From positions 1 through 64,000 of the forward strand of contig NZ_SLWL01000008.1 of NCBI RefSeq assembly GCF_004342915.1: 64,000 bases of DNA, read 5' to 3'. Under the pieces are notes generated by a model. It saw nothing but the letters and a program-made list of their open reading frames with translations. It had not been told where the DNA came from and made no database searches. Positions 8,739 to 16,700 of this stretch are shown in pieces. Each line of letters starts with the position of its first letter. The stretch's first letter is position 1. The DNA comes from Camelimonas lactis (GTDB taxonomy: Bacteria; Pseudomonadota; Alphaproteobacteria; Rhizobiales; Beijerinckiaceae). Position numbers and translations under genes: made by a program.

Positions 8739-9111
8739 CTGTCCGCCGAGGCGGACTTCCGGCCTGGCGGCGCGAATGACAACGCCTGGCGTCCGGTCCT
8801 GGCCGGCGCCGCCCCGGGTTCCTCTCCACAAGGGCGCGGCTTTTGTTCATGGCGCGACCGCGCGCCGATGCAAGAACAGATGAAAGAATAAAAGCCGCGC
8901 CCAGGCCTGCCTGAAAAGGATGCGCCGCCCTGCAAGGGGCGCGGCGATGGCCCGCCCGGCCGGGCAAGACGGCCGGACAGGCCTGCATTGACTTGGCCAG
9001 CAACCTTGACAGGATTTGTCGCGAGGGTCGTGTGAAGGCGATCAGGCGACTGATTGGTGAAACGCAACGCCCTCCATAACAAAACCCGGTCATGAGCATG
9101 GGGAGGACGGT
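8739..9111. other. intergenic region between helicase and amidase
   Basis: 373 bp with no supportable gene. It contains a long inverted repeat at 8832-8902, described separately. The amidase ATG at 9112 is preceded by GGGGAGGACGGT, a good ribosome site. Confidence 0.6.
8832..8902. repeat. 13-bp perfect inverted repeat with inner hairpin
   Basis: GGGCGCGGCTTTT at 8832-8844 pairs exactly with AAAAGCCGCGCCC at 8890-8902. The 45-nt loop holds a second stem, GGCGCG paired with CGCGCC at 8851-8866. It may be a complex terminator of the helicase mRNA or a structured RNA element. There is no T-tract after the right arm on the plus strand. Confidence 0.7.
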
Positions 9112-10524
9112 ATGTCGGAGCCAGTCTGGCAATGGTCGGCTGTTGATACCGCGCGGGCGATCCGGGCCGGAGAAATCAGTTCCGCGGCGGTCGTCGAAGC
9201 GCATCTGGCGCGCATGGACGCCGTTAACCCGGCGATTAACGCGGTGGTTGCGCCGCTGCATGACGAAGCCCGGAAAGCGGCGCGGGACGCCGATCGCGCG
9301 CAGGCCAGCGGCGCTGCCCTCGGGCCGCTGCATGGCGTGCCGGTGACGCTCAAGATCAATGTGGATGTCGCCGGTCAGGCCAATTCAAACGGCGTCGTGG
9401 CGTTCCGGGACAATATTGCGCGCGAGGATTCGCCCGTTACGGCCAACCTGAAGCGCGCCGGCGCCATTATCATCGGCCTGACCAACACGCCCGAGTTTTC
9501 GATGCGGGCCTTTACCGACAATCCGTTGCACGGGCTGACGCTCAACCCCTGGGACCAGACCATCACCTGCGGCGGATCGTCTGGCGGCGCTGGCGCATCC
9601 ATCGCCGCCGGCATCGGCGCCATCGCTCACGGCAACGACATTGGCGGGTCGCTACGCTGGCCGGCTTATTGCAACGGCGTGGTGACCATCAAGCCGACCC
9701 AGGGCCGCATTCCGGCGTTCAACCCCAGCGCCAGCGAGGAGCGACCGCCCATGGCGCAACTCATGTCAGTCCAGGGGCCGCTGGCGCGTTCGGTGGCGGA
9801 CGTCCGCCTCGGCTTCGAGGTCATGGCTGCGCCTGATCCGCGCGATCCCTGGTATGCGCCAGTTCCGCTGGCCGGACCGCCCGTGTCGCGGAAGGTCGCG
9901 GTGGCCCGCATACCCGATGACATGGCGTGCGATGATGATGTGATTGCCCTGTATCGCCAGGCTGCGGAACATCTCGCGGATGCGGGCTATGAACTGCACG
10001 AGGTTGAGGTTCCGGAACTCAGCAAGGTCTGGACGCTGTGGCGCGATCTTCTGTTTACGGAGCTCGCGGTCATGCAGGCGCCCCTGATGCGACAGGTGGG
10101 CAGCGGGACCTTCGTACGCGGGATCGAGGCGGCGTTGAGATCGGCCCCCGTGATGGACATCGAGGGCTATATGCGAAGCGTTTCGGAACGGACGCGGCTG
10201 CTGCGGCTCTGGATGACGTTCCTTGACGAATATCCGGTGCTTCTCACGCCCCTGTCCGTCCGGCGGACGCCCGGTCCCAACGCCGATATTGACGGCAGCG
10301 GCCGCAACATCATGTGGGAAACCCTGCGCTTCCTGTCCTCAATCAATGTTCTGGGCCTGCCGGCCGCCATTGTGCCGGTGGGGCTGGCGCGTGGGGCGCC
10401 CGTCGGGGTCCAGCTTGTCGCCACCCGTTACCGGGAGGATCTCTGTCTCGACGCAGCGGCGGCGATCGAGCAAAGGGCCGGGCGGCTGGTTGAGAACCTG
10501 TGGAGCATGCTGGACAAGCGCTGA
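9112..10524 (+). CDS. amidase signature family hydrolase
   Basis: 470 residues, close to GatA and bacterial amidase lengths. The Ser-cisSer-Lys triad can be placed at Lys81 (VTLKINVD), Ser156 (CGGSSGGAGAS) and Ser180 (GNDIGGSLRWPA), with the 24-residue spacing between serines seen in fatty acid amide hydrolase. There are no gatB or gatC neighbours, so it is probably a stand-alone catabolic amidase rather than the tRNA amidotransferase subunit. The substrate is unknown. It stands alone and ends at a bidirectional terminator. Confidence 0.9.
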   Translation: MSEPVWQWSAVDTARAIRAGEISSAAVVEAHLARMDAVNPAINAVVAPLHDEARKAARDADRAQASGAALGPLHGVPVTLKINVDVAGQANSNGVVAFRDNIAREDSPVTANLKRAGAIIIGLTNTPEFSMRAFTDNPLHGLTLNPWDQTITCGGSSGGAGASIAAGIGAIAHGNDIGGSLRWPAYCNGVVTIKPTQGRIPAFNPSASEERPPMAQLMSVQGPLARSVADVRLGFEVMAAPDPRDPWYAPVPLAGPPVSRKVAVARIPDDMACDDDVIALYRQAAEHLADAGYELHEVEVPELSKVWTLWRDLLFTELAVMQAPLMRQVGSGTFVRGIEAALRSAPVMDIEGYMRSVSERTRLLRLWMTFLDEYPVLLTPLSVRRTPGPNADIDGSGRNIMWETLRFLSSINVLGLPAAIVPVGLARGAPVGVQLVATRYREDLCLDAAAAIEQRAGRLVENLWSMLDKR

Positions 10525-10660
10525 GCCGGTCGGAAAGCTGTATGGCTTCCGGCAAACGGCCTCCCAGCGTGTGAAAGCGTGAACGGGGGAGAACGTGACC
10601 GGCGTCGCCGGCTCCGCCCTGTGAGCCGACGGGGACCGGACAGCTGGACGGCAGATGTAA

Positions 10661-10689
10661 AAAGGGCCGCCCCGATGGGGCGGCCCTTT
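10661..10689. terminator. bidirectional Rho-independent terminator
   Basis: AAAGGGCCGCCCC, loop GAT, then the complementary arm and a T-rich end (TTTATTTT). The left side carries an A-run, so it can terminate both the amidase (plus) and the giant autotransporter (minus) whose stop is at 10718. Confidence 0.9.
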
Positions 10690-10717
10690 ATTTTGTCGTG
10701 GCGCCGTCAGGCGGCGG

Positions 10718-13700
10718 TTACCACTGGTAGCGGACGCCGCCCTTGATGGAGCTGTTGGACAGGTCGCGGTTGAACTTGTAGCTCGCGCTGACGAAGCCCG
10801 ACCACCCGGTGTTGGCGCCGTACACGTTGAGCGTTCCCGCGATCTCGCCAAACGCGCCGCGGAAATTGTCTTCGACGCCAAGCGGAACGCCGTCACTAAG
10901 GATCAGCGCCTTGTTGACGCCCCGGAACTCGTTCCAGACGCGTCCGGTCAGCGAGGCCTCCAGACGGTAGGCGTCGTTCAGGACCATGTTGCCGCCGACG
11001 CGGGCGCCGAGGCTGCCGCGCAGGCTGTCGTTGGAGCCGAATTTGGCCATCGCGCCAGGCAGCGCCAGCAGGCGGTCGAGCGTGGTGCGCGCATAGGAGA
11101 GTGTGGCCACCGGTTCGATGAAGGCGTTGGCGCCCAGGTTGAAGCGATACCCGGTGTCAACCGTGAAGCCGAGCGTCGTCGTGTTCAGCCCCTGCATGGT
11201 CGCGAGCGATGGCGCCCGGTAGTCCATGTTCAGCAGGTCCACCTTGGCCAGCGCGTCCACGAAGAACCCGCTGTTGAGATAGGTGGCGTAAACGCCGGCC
11301 GTGCCGCCCTGGTAGTTGGCGCTGGTCGGCGAGGTCTTGAAGTCCAGGTTCGACGAGATGTAGCCGCCCATCAGACCGAACACCAGCGCATCGCCAGGCC
11401 GGGCCACGTTCTCCTGCCCGAAGTCGACGCCGCCCAGCAGACCGAACGTGTTGCGGTTGTAGCTGGTGTTATGGTTGTAGAAGCGGTTCAGCAGGGTCGT
11501 GGACGTGCTGTTGTCGCGGTTCTCCCACGAGCCGACCGCCTTCGCCCAGACGCCGGGGGTGACGTTGCCGGGCTTGCCAGGATTGGCGAGGAAATTGCGC
11601 AGGTCAGCCTGACGGTCGAGCCACACGCCGGTGGTGTCGTGCCAGATGCTCTGCGCGGCGGAAACGAGGGACGGCAGTTCGTAAGCTTCGCTGTCGGGCG
11701 CGCCGACCAGCACGAACTCCTGTCCGCCCTGTGCGCCCGCCTTCAAGGCAACGTCGTAGAAGAACAGACCCTTGTCGATAACGTTACGGCCGGCGCGGAC
11801 GCTGTTGGCGCTCGACGGATCCAGCACCACGGCCTCCGGCGAGGTCGCGCCGCCCTGGGCGACGACGACCGTCACGCCCTGCGGGTTAAACCCGGCGGGG
11901 CCGCTGTTGAGGTCGTTCACCACCAGACGGGTCACGCCGCTGACCGTGCCGCCAACCACGAGCGTGTCGGACGTCGTGCCGGGACCTCCGAGCCAGGCGT
12001 CAACCACGAGGCGGCCGTTACCGACGCCGGAGTAGTTGTCGCTGGTTTGCAGCGTATCGCGCTGGGCGCTGGCGCCAAGAGAGGCGCCGGGACGCTCGTC
12101 CTGCATCAGGATCAGGCCAGCGCCGACGCCTGCCGGATCACCGTTGTTGAAGGTGGCGAGGTTCTGGAACCGGGCGGTTTCCGCGACGCCGCCCTGGAAG
12201 GCGGTGACGATACGACCGGTGTTGTTGAGCGTCGAGGCGCCGCCGCCGAAGTTGCTGTCGCCGGTGACGTACCAGCTGTTCGAGCTGCGGTTGTTGAAGA
12301 CGCTGGCGCCGCCGGGCATGTTCACCCGGCCGACAATGACGCCGTCGTTGCCCAGATTGGCGCTGGCGCCGGTGATGTTGACCGCCAGATCGCCGGTGGC
12401 GCCGATGAAATCGGTCGCCATGCGGCTGGAGGCCACCGAGCCGCCCGCCGCCACCGTCACGGCGGCGCCGGAGCCGCTGTCGATGTCAATGACCGGCGTG
12501 CTGGCCCCGCCGGGACCGCGCACCGAGCCGCCGATTTCCACGTTCGCAGTCTGACCGGCCCGGACTTCCATGCCGGAGGCGCTGAGCGAAGCGATGGCGC
12601 TGCCAGCGCTGGTGAGCACGCTCACAACGCCGTTGCTGCTGGCGGCGAAGACGCCGGTGTCGGCGGCGGTGACCGTTCCGCCAATGGCGACGTTGACGCT
12701 GCCGCCGGCTCCCGTGGTGGCGGCCGCGACGCCCACGCCTTCCAGCGCAGAGATCTGGCCGTTGCCAGTGACGTTGATCGCGCCGTTGTCGCCGGCGACG
12801 AAGGCGCCGACGCCGAGATAGCGGGCGTTGATCACGCCGCTGGCGGTGACGCCAGTGACCGCATCGTTGCCTGTCGTGGCGGCGAGCACGCCGGCGCCAT
12901 TCGAGGTGATCGCCCCGGAGGTGTTGATGGCGATCTGGTTCGACGCGCCGTTGGCGAATGCGCCAATGCCCATGCCGTCAACCACAATCCGGCCGCTGTT
13001 GTCGAAGTTCAGCGCGTTGCCAGATCCGCTGGCCACCGTGGTCAGACCGAAAACGCTGGCGTTGATCGCGCCGGTGTTCTCCATCACAACCTGGTTGCCA
13101 TTGCCGTTCACATAAGCCGCAGCGCCAACAAGAGCGTCGATCTGGCCGCTGTTGCTGAGCTTTGCGTCGTTGCTGGCCCCATCCACATAAGCGGCGGCGC
13201 CGACGCCGCCCGCCGTGATGGCGTTTTCGTTGCGGATACGCAGACGGTTGTCGTCGCCATTGACGCCGCCGGCAAGGCCCGCTGCCACGGCGTTGACCGA
13301 GCCATCGTTGTCGATGGTCAGGCGGTTCTGGTTGCCCTCGGCGAAGCCCGCGGCGCCGACAACGCCGGCGTCGATGGTTCCGTCGTTGCCGACAAACGCG
13401 CGGTTCTGGTCACCGTTCACATAGGTCGCCGCGCCAGCGAGGCCAGCCACGACGTCGCCGTCGTTGATGACCGCCGAGCGGTTGCCCGCGCCGTCCACAT
13501 AGGCCGCCATGCCGGCGCCAACCGTATGGATCTGGCCGCCGGCCTCATTCACGGCGTTGAGCCAGTTGCCATCGCCATTCACATAAGCCGCGGCGCCGGT
13601 AGCGCCGGCGTCAATGTGACCGGCGTTGCGGATTTCGGTCTGGTTGCCATTGCCGCCCACATAGGCGCCGAGGCCGACCAGGCCGGTGTCGATATGGCCG

Positions 13701-16700
13701 GTCGGGCTGTTGCCGACGAACAGGCTGTTGTTGTCCCCGTCGACGTAAGCGCCGGCGCCCAGGGCGAGTGAGGTGACGGCGCCGTAGTTGACGACGGCCG
13801 TATCGTTGCCGGCGCCATTTACATAGGCAGCCATGCCGGCGAGGCCGGCTTCCACGCTGTCAGCGTTGATCACCGCGGTGACGTTCTGGGTTCCGTCCAC
13901 ATAGGCGGCCATGCCAAGGCCAAGCGGCGCGGTTTTGATTCCGCCCTCATTCAGCACGAGGGAGTCGTTGTTCGCGCCATCCACATAGGCGCCGGCGCCG
14001 AGCACGCCGGCGGTGATGTCGCCGGAGTTGTAAACGTCCTGCATGTTGCCGGCGCCGTTGACGCCGCCAGCGATGCCGACGCCGACCGCGTTCACCGTCC
14101 CGTCATTGTCAACGATCAGCCGGTTCTGGTTGCCCTCGGCGAAGCCGCCAACGCCCAGAATTCCGGCGTTCACCGTTTCATCATTGCCGATGAACGCGCG
14201 GTTCTGGTCGCCACTCACATAAGCTGCCATGCCGGCGAGACCAGTGTTTACGAAGCCATCGTTGGTAACCGCGATGCGGTTGCCGTTGCCATCCACGTAG
14301 GCGGCCATGCCGGCGCCGACCGTGTGGATATTGCCAGTGGCTTCGTTGGTGGCCTCTAGCCGGTTGTGATCGCCGTTCACATAGGCGGCGGCGCCCACGA
14401 GGCCGGCGTCGATGTGACCGCTGTTGATGATTTCAGCACGGTTGCCTTTGCCGTCGACATAAGCCGCCGCGCCGACGCCAGCGGCCTTGATGCGATGTTC
14501 GTTGTCGACCGTCAGGCGATTGCGGCTGCCATCGACGCCGCCGGCGAGGCCGACGCCGATCGCATCAATATTTCCGCTATTGTCAACGGTCAGACGGTTG
14601 TGGTCGCCATCGGCGAAGCCGCCGGCGCCGAGCACGCCAGCCTTGATCTCGCCGGCGTTGCCGACCGAAGCGCGGTTGCGGTCGCCATCGATGTAGGCGG
14701 CCATGCCGGCGCCGACCGTGTGAATCTTGCCAGTTGTCGCTTCGTTGGTGGCCTCCAGCCGGTTGTGATCGCCGTTCACATAGGCGGCGGCGCCCACGAG
14801 GCCGGCGTCGATGTGACCGCTGTTGCTGATCTCCGCGCGGTTGCGGTTGCCGTCGACATAAGCCGCCGCGCCGACGCCAGCGGCCTTGATGCGATGTTCG
14901 TTGTCGACCGTCAGGCGATTGCGGCTGCCATCGACGCCGCCGGCGAGACCGACGCCGATCGCATCAATATTTCCGCTATTGTCAACGGTCAGACGGTTGT
15001 GGTCGCCATCGGCGAAGCCGCCGGCGCCGAGCACGCCAGCCTTGATCTCGCCGGCGTTGCCGACCGAAGCGCGGTTGCGGTCGCCATCGATGTAGGCGGC
15101 CATGCCGGCGCCGACCGTGTGAATCTTGCCAGTTGTCGCTTCGTTGGTGGCTTCCAACTGGTTGCGGTCGCCATTCACATAGGCGGCGACGCCCACGAGG
15201 CCGGCGTCGATGTGACCGCTGTTGCTGATCTCCGCGCGGTTGCGGTTGCCATTGACGCCGCCGGCGAGGCCAATGCCGATCGCGTCGATTGATCCGTCAT
15301 TGTCAACGACCAGACGGTTGCGGTTGCCTTCCATGAAGCCGCCGGCGCCGAGGGCGCCCGCATTGATCTCGCCGTCATTGCCGACGAAGGCGCGGTTCTG
15401 GGCGCCGCTGGCGTATGTGGCCATGCCAACGCCAAGCGGATCGGCGTTGATGACGCCGTCCTGCGCGTTGACCATGGCGATGCGGTTGCTGTTGCCATCG
15501 ACATAGGCGCCGGCGCCGAGGCCGAGTGCATCGACCTTGCCGTTGTTGGCGACGGCGGTGTTGTTGGCGTCGCCCTTCACGTAAGCGACAAGACCGGCCA
15601 GACCCGCGTCAACCTCCCCGCCATTCAGCAGGGCGGTATTGTTTTGCGTCCCGTCCACATAGGCGGCCATGCCGACGCCGAGCGACGAGGTCTTGATGTC
15701 GCCGCCAGGGGCGTTGAGCAGGGCGGTGTCGTTGCTCTCGCCCTTCACATAAGCGCCAAGGCCGAGAACGTTGGCGTCGATGGAGCCGAGGTTGAGCAGG
15801 GCGGTCTGGTTGTCGCTACCGTCCACATAGGCAACCGCGCCGGCGATGCCGGACTTGATGTCGCCGCTGTTGCTGACCAGCGTGCGGTTGTCCTGGCCGT
15901 CGATATAGGCGCCGGCGCCAAGCACGCCTGCGTTGATTTCATGCTCGTTGCGAACGCGCAGACGGTTGTCATCGCCATTGACGCCGCCGGCCAGGCCAAT
16001 GCCGATCGCGTCGATCGATCCGTCATTGGTCGCGCTGAGGCGGTTGCTGTCGCCGTTTACATAAGCGGCCACGCCAATCAGGTCGGCGTTGATGTGACCG
16101 CCGCCGCTGTTGCTGATCCGCGCGCTATTGCCGTTGCCGTCCACATAGGCAGCCACGCCAATGCCGGTCGCCGTAACGGCGTTCTCATTGCGAACGCGCA
16201 GGGCGTTGCCATCGCCATTGACGCCGCCGGCCATGCCAACAGCGGCCGCCGTGATGGTTCCGTCATTGTCGACCAGCAACTGGTTAGCATTGCCATTCAT
16301 GAAGCCGCCAGCGCCGAGCACGCCAGCGTCGATGGTCTTGTTGTTGGCGACGACAGCGTTGTTCGTGTTGCCGTCGACATAGGCGGCCATGCCAATGCCC
16401 AGCGTGGTGGTCACGCTGCCATTGTTGGCGACGACGATATCACCGTTGTTGTTGCCCTTGACATAAGCGGCCATACCGATGGCGCTGGCGTTGATGCTGC
16501 CGCTGGGCTGGTTCAGCACCTTGACGGAGAGGTTGTTGTTACCTTCCACATAGGCTGCGGCGCCGATCAGGCCGTTGGAGATGGATCCGTTATTGCCAAC
16601 GCTGACCGTGTTGCCGTTGCCAATGCTGACGCCAGCCAGACCAACCACGTTGGCCTGAATGTCGCCGCCAAAGCTGTTGCTGACGTCCAGCTTATTGCCG

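Noticed and set aside
11471-13771. Long plus-strand open frame (766 codons) and others at 14366-15292, 15644-17107 and 17327-18472
   Set aside because: They are antisense to the autotransporter. Repeats without stop codons in one frame leave the opposite strand open as well. Their predicted proteins have no signal, family motif or ribosome site.
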